Of a stretch of 64,000 nucleotides of DNA, positions 20,146-29,139 are shown one piece after another; positions within the stretch are counted from its first letter, which is position 1; each line of letters opens with the position of its first letter. The position numbers and the translations under genes were made by a program. The stretch comes from Naasia aerilata. GTDB taxonomy: Bacteria > Actinomycetota > Actinomycetes > Actinomycetales > Microbacteriaceae. The stretch covers positions 2,604,001 through 2,668,000 of the forward strand of contig NZ_AP027731.1 in NCBI RefSeq assembly GCF_030296595.1. The letters are read 5' to 3'. The notes beneath the pieces are model-generated. The model did not search any database and was not told the origin of the DNA. It saw only the letters and a list, made by a program, of their open reading frames with translations.

Positions 20146-20436
20146 AGATTTCGAGACGCGACCTTCGGCCGCTTCTCAATCAGCGGTCAGGGGGCGCTCG
20201 GCGTCTTGAGCATCATGGACGGCGGGATTTCGAGACGCCGCCTTCGGCGGCTCCTCAATCAGCGGTACGGGGGAGACCGCTCGACGGGTGGTTGAGCACG
20301 AGGCACCGCGGATTTCGAGACGCAGCCTTCGGCGGCTCCTCAATCAGCGGTACGGGGGAGAGCGCTCGGGGCGTCAAACATCAGCCACCGCGGATTTCGC
20401 TACGCGACCCTCGGCGCTCCTCAATCCCCGGTACTG
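20146..20436 (+). repeat. Array of four TTTCGAGACGC...CAATCAGCGG palindromes (REP-like)
   Basis: Four units of about 45-50 bases start near 20146, 20226, 20311 and 20393, about 80-85 apart. Each runs GATTTCGAGACGC, a stem with a TTCG loop (GCCGCCTTCGGCGGC in unit 2), CTCCTCAATCAGCGG, then GTACGGGGGAGA in the central units. The fourth is degenerate and runs into the 3' end of the AbiEi-like gene. Related palindromes are scattered between genes in many Microbacteriaceae. Confidence 0.8.
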
Positions 20437-20992
20437 GGTGAACTCTTCGCGGCGGTAGCGCCCTCCGCCACCACCTCTTGGAGCCGACGTATCGCGCGGA
20501 CCCGGTGCACCGTGTACCGGGAATCCTCCAGCGACGCCCGCACCGCATCGGCGCCCGCGAGCCGCACCAGTCGCGCCGTCGCCTCCCGCTCGGCCGTGCC
20601 CCATTCGGCGCCGCGCAGGAGGTCGACGGCGGTGCGCAGCGTGGACGTGAGCCGCACGCCCGCGAGCGACTGGACGTCGTCGGGCCGGAGGCGCAGCTCC
20701 CGGATGTCGAGGCCGTCCGTCCCGGCCGCGCCCCTGTCGTCGACCGTGGCGCAGCACTGCAGGGGAGGGGCGCGGCGTCGGCGGCGCCGAGCAGCCACGC
20801 TGCCGTGAGCCGGTCGGCGATCAGCCGGTCCTTGAGCTGGAGCGCGACCGCCGCGGCTCGGGCCTCGGGCGTCTCCGGCAGGTCGCTCGGTCGCCAGCTC
20901 CCGGCCACAACGTACAGGGCCCCGTCCAGTCGCAGCGCGTGCAGCTCGGACGCGGGGAGGTCGGTCGGCGTCAGCAGGTCCGGGAGTCGCAT
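20421..20992 (-). CDS. AbiEi-like hypothetical protein (frame broken as sequenced)
   Basis: N-terminus MRLPDLLTPTDLPASELHAL, then RLDGALYVVAGSW, a layout shared with short AbiEi-type (type IV antitoxin-like) proteins found beside the DUF349 gene in Microbacteriaceae. The frame breaks at 20762-20765, where four G (C on the coding strand) need to be five. Restored it continues PLQCCATVDDRGAAG, LRLRPDDVQSLAGVRLTSTLRTAVDLLRG and a helical C-terminus, about 190 residues in all. No partner toxin gene is adjacent. Function unknown; a transcriptional role is an inference from the family name only. Its 3' end overlaps the last palindrome of the repeat array. Confidence 0.6.
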
Positions 20993-21080
20993 CGGGACAG
21001 GGTGCCCGATGCAGTCCGCCGCTTTCCGCCGATCACGGCGCCTGTGCAGAACGCCCCGCGAGCTGCGCGGTGCGGGAGGG

Positions 21081-22322
21081 TCAGCTGCCGAGTGCGTCCA
21101 GCCAGATGCGGCGGGCGGCGAGGGCGTCCTCCGCCTCCTTGATCTTCCGCGCGTCCCCGGCCTTCCTCGCCGCGGCGAGCTCGGCCTCGAGCTTCTCGAT
21201 GGCGGAGGTCAGCTGGGCGGCGAGACCCTCGGAGCGCGCCTTCGTCTCCGGGTTGTTGCGCTTCCAGTGCTCGTCCTCGAGCGCCTTCACGGCGTTCTCG
21301 ATGCGGCGCAGCCGGTCGTTGAGGGGCTTCACGTCGTCGCGCGGGACCTTGCCGAGAGCGTCCCAGCGGCGCTGGATCTCGGTGAGGCGGGTGCGCGCGG
21401 CGCGCGCGTCGGAGGCGGTGAGCAGAGGCTCGGCCTCGTCGAGGAGCGCCCGCTTGGCGATGAGGTTCGCGCCGAACTCCTCGTTGTCGCGTGCGTCGAC
21501 CTCGGCCTTCGCGGCGTACAGCACGTCGCCGGCGGCCTTGAAGCGTGCCCACAGAGTGTCGTCCTGCTTCTTGCCGGCGCGGCCCGCCGCCTTCCACTCC
21601 TCCAGGAGGTCGCGGTAGACGGGGATTCCCGCGGAGCCCTGCGGCGCGAGCGCCTCGGCGCGCTCGACGAGGCCCAGCTTGTGCTTGCGGACGTCGCGCT
21701 GCGCGGCGTCGAGCTCCGCGAAGAACGCGCGGCGGTGGTGCTCGACGGTGCTCCGGGCGGCGCGGAAGCGCTTCCAAAGGTCGTCGGCGACGTCCTTCGG
21801 GAGTCGGGGGCCCTCCTGCTGCTGCTTCTGCCAGCGGGCGAAGAGGTCCTCGAGGCGGGCGGTCGCCTGCTTCCACTGCGTGCTCGCGGGGTCTCCGGCG
21901 GCGATGCCCTCCGCCTCGGTGACGAGCGCCTCGCGTTCGGCGATGGCGCTCTGCAACTGCTCCTTCGCCTCGGCGGACTGCTTCTCGGTCAGCTGTGCGA
22001 CGTTGCCGCTCAGCTGACCCAGCCGGTCGAGCAGACCCTGGAGGTCGCCGACCGCGTTCGCGGTGCCGATCGCGGCCTGGAGCTTGCGGACGGCCTTCGC
22101 GACATCCGCAGCGGGCGCGCCGTTGCGCGAGCGCTGCTCGAGGATGGCCACCTGGCCGGCGAGGTCGGCGTACTTGCGGCCGTAGTAGGCCAGCGCCTCC
22201 TCGGGCGTGGCGCCCGGGTACTGGCCGACGAGACGCTCGTCCTCGCCCTGACGGACGTAGACGTTGCCGTCTTCGTCGACTCGGCCCCAGAGGGCAGGAT
22301 CGGTGGTGGTCACGCGGGTCAC
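21081..22322 (-). CDS. DUF349 domain-containing coiled-coil protein
   Basis: A 413-residue, highly charged helical protein. After a short N-terminal head (WGRVDEDGNVYVRQGEDERLVGQYPG) come several DUF349 repeats of about 75 residues, each with a W-K/R-F core: LWKRFRAARSTVEHHRRAFF, LWARFKAAGDVLYAAK, and RRWDALGKVPRDDVKPLNDRLRRIE. A coiled-coil tail follows (SAIEKLEAELAAARKAGDARK). Found in nearly all actinobacteria; its role is unknown. GTG codons at 22322 and 22313 are both possible starts. A TAGGCT box on the minus strand (22371-22376) may be its promoter. Confidence 0.88.
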   Translation of the reverse strand: MTRVTTTDPALWGRVDEDGNVYVRQGEDERLVGQYPGATPEEALAYYGRKYADLAGQVAILEQRSRNGAPAADVAKAVRKLQAAIGTANAVGDLQGLLDRLGQLSGNVAQLTEKQSAEAKEQLQSAIAEREALVTEAEGIAAGDPASTQWKQATARLEDLFARWQKQQQEGPRLPKDVADDLWKRFRAARSTVEHHRRAFFAELDAAQRDVRKHKLGLVERAEALAPQGSAGIPVYRDLLEEWKAAGRAGKKQDDTLWARFKAAGDVLYAAKAEVDARDNEEFGANLIAKRALLDEAEPLLTASDARAARTRLTEIQRRWDALGKVPRDDVKPLNDRLRRIENAVKALEDEHWKRNNPETKARSEGLAAQLTSAIEKLEAELAAARKAGDARKIKEAEDALAARRIWLDALGS

Positions 22323-22370
22323 CTCGAGGTGTGGTTCGTTGCACGCCGAAGGCCGGTCGGGCGCTGGCCC

Positions 22371-22390
22371 AGCCTATTGCACCCCGGTGC
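22371..22390 (-). promoter_or_regulatory. Candidate promoter and palindrome upstream of the DUF349 gene
   Basis: Read on the minus strand: a perfect GCACCGGGGTGC palindrome (22379-22390), then TAGGCT (22371-22376), 48 bases before the start. The palindrome lies just upstream of the -10 box, where an activator or repressor could sit. Confidence 0.3.
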
Positions 22391-22448
22391 GGGCCTTCGG
22401 CCAGTTATCAGACTGAGACCAGCGGGTTCGTCGACCGGCGGCCCGGCG

Positions 22449-23240
22449 TCACTGCACGGAGACCGAGGTGATCGTGGTCGCGGTGGCAGGGGCCCCGTCG
22501 CTGCTGCCGTCCGCCGTGCCCGCGTCGGTGACCGCCGCAGCGAGCTGGTCGAGCCCGCTCGTGACCTTCCCGATCACCGAGTAGCCGCCTGCGGCATCGG
22601 CCGGGATGGTCGTGTCCTCGTAGACGACGAAGAACTGGCTCCCGTTGCTGTAGGGGTTGCCGCCCTGCCGCGCGAGGGCGATCGTGCCGGCCGGGTAGAC
22701 GTTGTCGGCGGGCGCGTTCTCGATGGGGCCGAAGGAGTACCCGACGTCGCCGCTGCCGTCGGCATTGGGCGCGCCGCACTGCAGCACGAAGAACCCGCCG
22801 TTGGTGAGGCGGTGGCAGCTCTTGCCGGGATAGAAGCCGCTCTGGGTGAGGCTGACGAAGGAGGCGACGCCCTGCGGCGCCGCGGCGCCGTCGAGGGTGA
22901 TGCCGAGCGGAACGTCGTTGAGGGTCAGGGTGCCAGTCCAGGCGCGGCCCTCGGCCAGAGCCGGGTCGGGGACATCGCCGGTGTTCTGGCCGGTCGCCTC
23001 GGGTGTCGAGCTCGCGCTCGGGGTGGGAGAGGGCGACGGAGCAGGGACGCCGGGACCGGCCGTGAAGTAGAGGAGCTGTGCGCCCACGGCGAGCGCGACG
23101 ACGACGGCCGCCGCGATGCCGGCGACAAGGTTGTCGCGTCGGCGCCGCCGGATCCGCTCGTCGTGCAGGGTCTGCCGCGCGGTGTATTCGCGGAGGTGCT
23201 GCCGCGCCTGCCGCTCCTCGGGCGTCCCCTTGCGTGCCAT
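22449..23240 (-). CDS. Membrane-anchored cyclophilin-type peptidyl-prolyl isomerase
   Basis: The open frame extends far upstream, but the ATG at 23240 (MARKGTPEERQ) has a GGAAGGAA site and gives 263 residues. N-terminal basic cytoplasmic segment, one membrane helix (about 44-65, NLVAGIAAAVVVALAVGAQL), a Pro/Ser/Thr-rich stalk (APSPSPTPSASSTPEATG), then the cyclophilin domain: FVSLTQSGFYPGKSCHRLTNGG, GGNPYSNGSQFFVVYEDT and YSVIGKVTSGLDQL. It likely folds exported proteins on the outer face of the membrane. Some catalytic positions differ from classical cyclophilins (for example HRLTNG for HRVI), as in other actinobacterial members. It is divergent from rarA. Confidence 0.88.
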   Translation of the reverse strand: MARKGTPEERQARQHLREYTARQTLHDERIRRRRRDNLVAGIAAAVVVALAVGAQLLYFTAGPGVPAPSPSPTPSASSTPEATGQNTGDVPDPALAEGRAWTGTLTLNDVPLGITLDGAAAPQGVASFVSLTQSGFYPGKSCHRLTNGGFFVLQCGAPNADGSGDVGYSFGPIENAPADNVYPAGTIALARQGGNPYSNGSQFFVVYEDTTIPADAAGGYSVIGKVTSGLDQLAAAVTDAGTADGSSDGAPATATTITSVSVQ

Positions 23241-23331
23241 GCGCGTCGATTCCTTCCCCGCCGATGATGCCGAACCAGCATAGGGGCGGCGCTCCGAGCA
23301 CCCCGTCGGCGGCGCCGCCTGGTCTGAGGGC

Positions 23332-24798
23332 GTGACCAGCCAGCCCGGCCTGCGCACCGGCTCGACTCCGCTCGCCGTGCGCATGCGACCTCGGAGCCTC
23401 GACGAGGTGGCCGGCCAGCGGCACCTGCTCCGCCGCGGATCGCCTCTCGTGGCGCTCGCGAGCGACCGCACCGGCGAGCGCGGCGGCACCTCCGTCATTC
23501 TCTGGGGGCCGCCGGGCACCGGGAAGACGACGCTGGCCCAGGCGATCGCGCACAGCTCCGGGCGGCGGTTCGTGGAGCTCTCGGCCGTGACGGCCGGCGT
23601 GAAGGACGTGCGGCAGGTCATGGAGGAGGCGCTCTCCACGAGGGACCTGTACGGCACCTCGACCGTCCTGTTCCTCGACGAGATCCACCGCTTCACGAAG
23701 GCCCAGCAGGACGCGCTGCTCCCGGGGGTCGAGAACGGCTGGGTCATCCTCATCGCCGCGACCACGGAGAACCCGTCGTTCTCGGTGATCGCGCCCCTGC
23801 TGTCCCGCTCGCTGCTGCTCACGCTCGAGACGCTGTCCGACGAGGACCTCGGCATCCTCGTGGACCGAGCCCTGGTGGACGAGCGGGGGCTCGCCGACCG
23901 CGTCGTGCTCGACCCGGACGCCCGTGCCGCGATCATCCGACTCGCGTCGGGCGACGCGCGCCGGGCGCTGACGGCCTTGGAAGCATCCGCGGTCTCCGCG
24001 GTTGCGGCCCAGGCGGCCGAGCGCGAGGGCGGCGCGGAGCCCGACAGTGACGAGGACGAGGAGGCGGCGAGCAACGGCCTTCTCGACGACAACGAGGACC
24101 AGGACGAGGACGACGAGGCGGACGGAGGCGACTCGTCGGCCGCAGCCGCTCCCGCGGAGAAGCCCGTCATCACGGCCGACATCGTGGCGCGCGCCGTCGA
24201 CCGTGCACTGCTCCGCTACGACCGCCAGGGCGACGAGCACTACGACGTCATCAGCGCGTTCATCAAGTCGGTGCGGGGCTCGGACGTCGACGCCGCCATG
24301 CACTACCTCGCCCGGATGATCGAGGCGGGGGAGGACCCGCGCTTCATCGCCCGGCGGATCATCGTGTCCGCGTCGGAGGACATCGGGATGGCTGATCCGC
24401 AGGCGCTCACCATCGCCGTCGCGGCGGCCGACGCAGTCCAGTTCCTCGGCATGCCCGAGGGGCGCATCCCGCTCGCCCAGGCGGTCGCCTATCTCGCCAC
24501 GGCGCCGAAGTCGAACGCCTCCTACCTGGCCCTCGACCGCGCCATCGCCGACGTCCGCGCCGGAAAGATCGGCCGCGTTCCGAAGCACATGCGGGACGCG
24601 CACTACGCCGGCGCCAAGCGGCTCGGGCACGGCAAGGGGTACAAGTACTCGCACGACTGGGAGCACGGCGTCGCACCCCAGCAGTACCTCCCCGACGAGC
24701 TCGTGGGCACCGAGTACTACGAGCCGAAGGGCAACGGCTTCGAGCGCGACATCGCGGCGCGGCTCGAGCGGCTGCGCAAGATCCTCCGCGGACAGTGA
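23332..24798 (+). CDS. rarA: Replication-associated recombination protein A (RarA/MgsA), with acidic insert
   Basis: A 488-residue AAA+ ATPase acting at stalled forks. N-terminal [15 protein letters not shown], Walker [17 protein letters not shown], Walker [17 protein letters not shown], sensor 1 AATTENPSF, then the clamp-loader-like C-terminal domain ([54 protein letters not shown]). Residues about 231-282 are an extra acidic stretch ([20 protein letters not shown], then DEDDEADGG) not needed by the fold. It makes the protein longer than the usual 430-450 residues. GTG start. Confidence 0.93.
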   Translation: MTSQPGLRTGSTPLAVRMRPRSLDEVAGQRHLLRRGSPLVALASDRTGERGGTSVILWGPPGTGKTTLAQAIAHSSGRRFVELSAVTAGVKDVRQVMEEALSTRDLYGTSTVLFLDEIHRFTKAQQDALLPGVENGWVILIAATTENPSFSVIAPLLSRSLLLTLETLSDEDLGILVDRALVDERGLADRVVLDPDARAAIIRLASGDARRALTALEASAVSAVAAQAAEREGGAEPDSDEDEEAASNGLLDDNEDQDEDDEADGGDSSAAAAPAEKPVITADIVARAVDRALLRYDRQGDEHYDVISAFIKSVRGSDVDAAMHYLARMIEAGEDPRFIARRIIVSASEDIGMADPQALTIAVAAADAVQFLGMPEGRIPLAQAVAYLATAPKSNASYLALDRAIADVRAGKIGRVPKHMRDAHYAGAKRLGHGKGYKYSHDWEHGVAPQQYLPDELVGTEYYEPKGNGFERDIAARLERLRKILRGQ

Positions 24799-24826
24799 CG
24801 CCGTCGCCCTCCGGCGCGCGAGGTGC

Positions 24827-24832
24827 TAAAGT
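24827..24832 (+). promoter_or_regulatory. Extended -10 box for rpsD
   Basis: TGCTAAAGT (24824-24832), a good extended -10. The 160-base leader that follows contains complementary segments (GTCGCC near 24892 with GGCGAC near 24917), which could fold; S4 autoregulation is an untested possibility. Confidence 0.45.
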
Positions 24833-24991
24833 ATCCGACGGCCTTGATCGGTCCGAAGCGAGCGGCTGCGCGACGGACTGGAGAAGGAACCGTCGCCTGT
24901 AGCCGGCCGGTTCCGCGGCGACACACCTCTTCCTCGTACCGGACGCGTTCGCGCGCCGGGATCTCTCTTCGAATCCGTCCGAAAGGCATCC

Positions 24992-25621
24992 GTGTCCACC
25001 AAGTCACGCACCCGCAGCAAGACGCGCCTCTCCCGCGCGCTCGGCATCGCCCTCACGCCGAAGGCGGCCCGCTACCTCGAGAAGCGGCCCTATGCGCCGG
25101 GCGAGCACGGCCGCACCAAGCGCAAGACCGACTCCGACTACGCCGTCCGCCTGCGCGAGAAGCAGCGCCTGAGGGCTCAGTACGGCATCCGCGAGGCGCA
25201 GCTGCGCATCGTCTTCAACGAGGCCCGCCGCACCGCCGGCCTGACCGGTGAGAACCTGGTCGAGCTCCTCGAGCTGCGCCTGGACGCACTCGTCCTCCGT
25301 GCCGGCTTCGCCCGCACCACGGCTCAGGCTCGCCAGATGGTCGTGCACCGCCACATCCTGGTCGACGGCCAGATCGTGGACCGTCCCTCCTTCCGCGTGA
25401 AGCCGGGCCAGCTCATCCACGTCAAGGCGCGCAGCGAGGGCACCGAGCCCTTCCAGGTGGCCGCGGCCGGCGGTCACGCCGACGTGCTGCCCAAGGTCCC
25501 GCCGTACCTCGACGTCGAGCTCGACAAGCTCCAGGCCCGCCTCATCCGCCGCCCGAAGCGCGCCGAGGTCCCCGTGACCGCCGAGGTCCAGCTGGTCGTG
25601 GAGTACTACGCCGCTCGCTAA
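24992..25621 (+). CDS. rpsD: 30S ribosomal protein S4
   Basis: A 209-residue primary 16S rRNA-binding protein needed for early 30S assembly. SRALGIALTPKAARYLEKRPYAPGEHG opens the N-terminal domain. YGIREAQLRIVFNEARRTAG and the S4 RNA-binding domain follow (ELRLDALVLRAGFARTTAQARQMVVHRHILVDG). The N-terminal zinc cysteines of some S4 proteins are absent, as in other actinobacterial zinc-free forms. It lies outside the usual rpsM-K-D-rpoA cluster, which is common in this group. Its last 12 bases are part of a tandem duplication (see the repeat at 25609). Confidence 0.97.
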   Translation: MSTKSRTRSKTRLSRALGIALTPKAARYLEKRPYAPGEHGRTKRKTDSDYAVRLREKQRLRAQYGIREAQLRIVFNEARRTAGLTGENLVELLELRLDALVLRAGFARTTAQARQMVVHRHILVDGQIVDRPSFRVKPGQLIHVKARSEGTEPFQVAAAGGHADVLPKVPPYLDVELDKLQARLIRRPKRAEVPVTAEVQLVVEYYAAR

Positions 25622-25689
25622 GCGGCGTGCATAGGCTCAGCGCCGCTCGCTAAGCGGCGTGCATAGGCTCAGCGCCGCTCGCTGAGCCG
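25609..25689 (+). repeat. 32-bp tandem duplication spanning the rpsD stop, each unit a hairpin
   Basis: Unit 1 25609-25640 and unit 2 25641-25672 are identical; a third partial copy begins at 25673. Each unit contains CGCCGCT-CGCTA-AGCGGCG, a 7-bp stem with a 5-base loop. The first copy contains the rpsD stop codon inside that loop and stem. Confidence 0.9.
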
Positions 25690-25710
25690 TCGCAAGGCAA
25701 TACGCTGTGA

Positions 25711-25736
25711 GGCGGACCACTCTCGGGTGGTCCGCC
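25711..25736 (+). terminator. Hairpin between rpsD and the DUF948 gene
   Basis: GGCGGACCAC (25711-25720), loop TCTCGG, GTGGTCCGCC (25727-25736): a perfect 10-bp stem. No long T run follows, so it may act as a factor-assisted terminator or processing site. Confidence 0.55.
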
Positions 25737-25763
25737 TCATGCGTTCTCGGGAAGGAATGGACC

Positions 25764-26150
25764 ATGGACGGTGGCGACATCGCCGGACTCATCGCGGCGG
25801 TCGTGTTCGCGATCCTGGTCGCCCTCCTCGCGATCCCGCTGGTGAAGCTCGGCAGGGTGCTCGACCAGACCACCGTGTCGATCCGCGAGGCGACGGACGG
25901 CATCACGCCGATCCTCACCGAGACGACGACCACGATCCGCGAGGCGAACAAGCAGCTCGCCCGCGTCGACACGATCACGGGGAACGTCGCCGACGTCTCG
26001 GGCAACGTGTCCGCGCTCGTGTCGCTCTTCGCCGCATCGGTCGGCGGCCCGCTCATCAAGCTCGCCGGCTTCAGCGCCGCCGTCCGGGCCGGGATCGCCG
26101 GGCTCCGGGGCGCAGACCGGGCCGCGAAGCGGCCGAAGCGCGCGAAGTAA
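25764..26150 (+). CDS. DUF948 domain-containing membrane protein
   Basis: A 128-residue protein with one N-terminal helix (IAGLIAAVVFAILVALLAIPL, about 5-25). A long amphipathic region with coiled-coil character follows (LDQTTVSIREATDGITPIL, TTTTIREANKQLARVDTITGNVADVS), then a basic tail. This is the DUF948 layout. It and the next small gene precede alaS in many actinobacteria; the job is unknown. The ATG at 25764 is chosen because the family starts there and GAAGGAA lies upstream. Confidence 0.85.
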   Translation: MDGGDIAGLIAAVVFAILVALLAIPLVKLGRVLDQTTVSIREATDGITPILTETTTTIREANKQLARVDTITGNVADVSGNVSALVSLFAASVGGPLIKLAGFSAAVRAGIAGLRGADRAAKRPKRAK

Positions 26151-26192
26151 GCTGATCCCTCCCCGCCGTCCGCCCCTTCCGAGAGGAACACG

Positions 26193-26408
26193 ATGAAGAA
26201 CGCAGTGTGGCTCGTGATCGGCGTCGTGGTGGGACTCGCAGTGGCTCGCCGCCTCGGCAGGACCTCGCAGAGCTCGGAGCTCGGCGGAACCCTCGACGCC
26301 CGTGCCCGCGAGTTCGGCAAGACCGTCGCCGACAGCTACCGAGCACGCCAGGCGGAGCTCCGTGCCGCTCTCGCGCGGGGCGACGACGCCATCAACGACC
26401 GGCGCTAG
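26193..26408 (+). CDS. DUF6167-type small membrane protein
   Basis: 71 residues: one N-terminal helix (VWLVIGVVVGLAVARRL, about 4-20) and a charged helical tail (LDARAREFGKTVADSYRARQAEL). It matches the small actinobacterial protein found between the DUF948 gene and alaS. Its function is unknown; the constant linkage suggests co-expression with alaS-ruvX-mltG. A GAGAGG ribosome site precedes the ATG. Confidence 0.75.
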   Translation: MKNAVWLVIGVVVGLAVARRLGRTSQSSELGGTLDARAREFGKTVADSYRARQAELRAALARGDDAINDRR

Positions 26409-26481
26409 CGCCCTCTCCTCCCTTCCGCATTCCGCCGTCGCCGGCTCCCGCGGCGGCATCCGAACAGATCCCCAAGGTGTC

Positions 26482-29139
26482 ATGCAGACTGCCGAAATCC
26501 GCCGGCGCTGGCTCGAGTTCTTCGGCGGGCGCGGGCACACCGTGGTCCCGTCCGCGTCGCTCGTCAGCGATGACCCGACGCTCCTCTTCACCGTCGCGGG
26601 CATGGTCCCGTTCATCCCGTACCTGACCGGCCTGGTGCCCGCGCCGTACCCGCGAGCCACGAGCGTGCAGAAGTGCATCCGCACGCTCGACATCGAGGAG
26701 GTCGGCAAGACCACCCGGCACGGCACGTTCTTCCAGATGAACGGCAACTTCTCCTTCGGCGACTACTTCAAGGAGGGGGCCATCGGCTTCGCCTGGGAGC
26801 TGCTCACCTCCCCGGAGTCAGCCGGAGGGCTCGGGTTCGACGAGAAGGATCTGTGGGTCACCGTCTACCACGACGACGACGAGGCGGCGCAGATCTGGCG
26901 CAAGACGGCCGGCATCCCGGAGAGCCGGATCCAGCGGCGCGGCAAGGCCGACAACTTCTGGCACACCGGCCAACCCGGCCCCGGCGGCCCCTGCTCGGAG
27001 ATCTACTTCGACCGTGGTCCCGCGTACGGTGCCGAGGGCGGCCCGGAGGCGGACGAGAACCGCTTCATCGAGATCTGGAACCTCGTCTTCATGCAGTACC
27101 TGCTGAGCGACGTGCGGGGCAAGACCGACTTCGACATCGCGGGCGATCTGCCGCGCCGCAACATCGACACCGGCATGGGCCTCGAGCGCGTCGCGTTCCT
27201 CAAGCAGGGCGTCGACAACCTGTACGAGATCGACCAGGTTCGTCCCGTCCTCGACCGGGCGTCCGAGCTGTCCGGCCGCCGCTACGGCGCGGATCACGGC
27301 GACGACGTGCGAATGCGCGTCGTCGCGGACCACGTCCGCTCCGCGCTCATGCTCATGGCGGACGGCGTCGTGCCGGCCAACGAGGGCCGCGGCTACATCC
27401 TGCGCCGCCTGCTGCGCCGCACGGTGCGCTCGATGCGGCTGCTGGGCGTCGAGGATCCCACCCTGCCCGAGCTGTTCCCGGCGTCCCGCGACGCCATGCA
27501 CACGGCCTACCCCGAGGTGTTCACCGACTTCGACCGGATCTCCCGGTCCGCGTACGGCGAGGAGGAGGCGTTCCTCCGAACGCTGGCGGGCGGCACGAGC
27601 ATCCTCGATCTCGCGGTCGGCGACACCCGCGAGCAGGGCAGCAGCCAGCTCCGCGGCGACACCGCCTTCCTCCTGCACGACACCTACGGCTTCCCGATCG
27701 ACCTCACCATGGAGATGGCGTCCGAGGCAGGGCTGTCCGTCGACCGCGGCGCCTTCGACCGGCTGATGGCCGAGCAGCGCGCCCGCGCGAAGGCGGATGC
27801 GAAGTCGAAGAAGCAGGCGATCGCCGACCTCTCCGCGTACAGCCCCTTCCGTGCGGCGGGGGAGACCACGTTCCTCGGCTACGACTACCTCCAGGCGGAA
27901 GCCACGGTGCTCGGCATCCTCACCGACGGCGTCTCCGTCGACCGGGCGTCCGCGGGGCAGACCGTCGAGGTGATCCTCACCGAGACGTCGCTCTACCCGG
28001 AGTCCGGCGGCCAGGAGGCCGACGCCGGCACGATCGTCGGACCCGGCTTCGAGCTCGAGGTTCTCGACGTCCAGCGCCCCGTGAAGGGCCTCATCTCGCA
28101 CCGGGCGCTCGTGCGCTCGGGTGAGGTGGGCGTGGGGGATGCGGCGACCACGGTCGTGGACCCGGTGTGGCGCAAGGGCGCGACGCAGGCGCACTCCGCG
28201 ACGCACCTCGTGCACGCCGCGCTGCGCCAGGTGCTCGGCCCGAACGCGCACCAGTCCGGCTCGTACAACAAGGCCGGCTACCTGCGCCTCGACTTCACCT
28301 GGAGCCGCGCGCTCTCGCCCGAGACGCGGAGCGAGATCGAGGAGGTCGCCAACTCGGCGATCCAGCAGGACTACGACGTCGTCACGCGCGTCCTCCCGAT
28401 CGACGAGGCGAAGGCCCTCGGCGCGATGGCCCTCTTCGGCGAGAAGTACGGCGACACCGTCCGCATGGTCGACATCGGCGGGCCGTGGTCGCGCGAGCTC
28501 TGCGGTGGCACCCATGTCGCCTCGAGCGCGGAGATCGGCCTCATCAACCTCATCAGCGAGTCCTCCGTCGGCTCCACCAACCGCCGCGTCGAGTCGCTGG
28601 TCGGGCCGGAGGCGTTCCGCGAGTTCGCGACCGAGCGCGCCATCGTCGCGCAGCTGACGAGCGAGCTGAAGGCCCCGAAGGACCAGGTCGCGCAGCGCGT
28701 GGCCGATCTGATGGCGAGTCTCAAGTCGGCGGAGCGGCGGATCGCGGAGTTCGAGCAGCAGGCGCTCTCGTCCCGGGTTCCCGCGCTCCTCGCGGCCGCC
28801 CGGCCGGTGGGCGCCGTCACGGCGGTGCTCGAGTCCGTCGGCGCGGTCCGCTCGGCCGACGACCTCCGCTCGCTGGCCACCACCGTCCGCGAGCGGCTGG
28901 GCGGCTCGGCCGGCGTCGTGGCCCTGGCGGGCGACGTGGGCGGCAAGCCCGCGGTGATCGTCGCGACCACCCCTGCCGCCCGCCAGGCCGGCGTCAAGGC
29001 GGGCCCTCTCGCGAAGACCGCCGCGGGCGTGCTCGGCGGCGGCGGAGGCGGAAAGGACGACATCGCTCAGGGCGGCGGGTCGAGCCTGGATGCGGTGCCC
29101 GCGGCCCTGGAGGCCATCGCGGCGCAGCTTCCGGGGTGA
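26482..29139 (+). CDS. alaS: Alanine-tRNA ligase
   Basis: 885 residues. The catalytic domain starts at MQTAEIRRRWLEFFGGRGH and includes SLVSDDPTLLFTVAGMVPF, HGTFFQMNGNFSFGDYFKEG and ERVAFLKQGVDNLYE. The tRNA-recognition region contains the RGYILRRLLRRTVR motif. The editing domain carries HSATHLVHAALRQ and CGGTHVASSAEIG (zinc/catalytic His and Cys). The C-Ala domain ends with a Gly-rich loop (GVLGGGGGGKDDIAQGGG). The upstream frame is open but outside the family, so the ATG at 26482 is used. The stop overlaps the ruvX GTG (GTGA). Confidence 0.97.
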   Translation: MQTAEIRRRWLEFFGGRGHTVVPSASLVSDDPTLLFTVAGMVPFIPYLTGLVPAPYPRATSVQKCIRTLDIEEVGKTTRHGTFFQMNGNFSFGDYFKEGAIGFAWELLTSPESAGGLGFDEKDLWVTVYHDDDEAAQIWRKTAGIPESRIQRRGKADNFWHTGQPGPGGPCSEIYFDRGPAYGAEGGPEADENRFIEIWNLVFMQYLLSDVRGKTDFDIAGDLPRRNIDTGMGLERVAFLKQGVDNLYEIDQVRPVLDRASELSGRRYGADHGDDVRMRVVADHVRSALMLMADGVVPANEGRGYILRRLLRRTVRSMRLLGVEDPTLPELFPASRDAMHTAYPEVFTDFDRISRSAYGEEEAFLRTLAGGTSILDLAVGDTREQGSSQLRGDTAFLLHDTYGFPIDLTMEMASEAGLSVDRGAFDRLMAEQRARAKADAKSKKQAIADLSAYSPFRAAGETTFLGYDYLQAEATVLGILTDGVSVDRASAGQTVEVILTETSLYPESGGQEADAGTIVGPGFELEVLDVQRPVKGLISHRALVRSGEVGVGDAATTVVDPVWRKGATQAHSATHLVHAALRQVLGPNAHQSGSYNKAGYLRLDFTWSRALSPETRSEIEEVANSAIQQDYDVVTRVLPIDEAKALGAMALFGEKYGDTVRMVDIGGPWSRELCGGTHVASSAEIGLINLISESSVGSTNRRVESLVGPEAFREFATERAIVAQLTSELKAPKDQVAQRVADLMASLKSAERRIAEFEQQALSSRVPALLAAARPVGAVTAVLESVGAVRSADDLRSLATTVRERLGGSAGVVALAGDVGGKPAVIVATTPAARQAGVKAGPLAKTAAGVLGGGGGGKDDIAQGGGSSLDAVPAALEAIAAQLPG

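Larger units (their letters stand above)
19642..20420. other. Repeat-rich non-coding tract
   Basis: A 779-base gap between rel and a minus-strand gene. No open frame here has protein-like composition. It holds three repeat classes listed separately: CCGAGCGCGGTGCGT direct repeats, a long inverted repeat built on CGCTCGG, and a TTTCGAGACGC palindrome array. Bases about 20040-20140 show no structure. Confidence 0.8.

Noticed and set aside
19661..20436. A CRISPR array or minimal CRISPR-like locus
   Set aside because: Spacing is irregular, the sequence between repeats is itself repeated rather than unique, and no cas gene is present.
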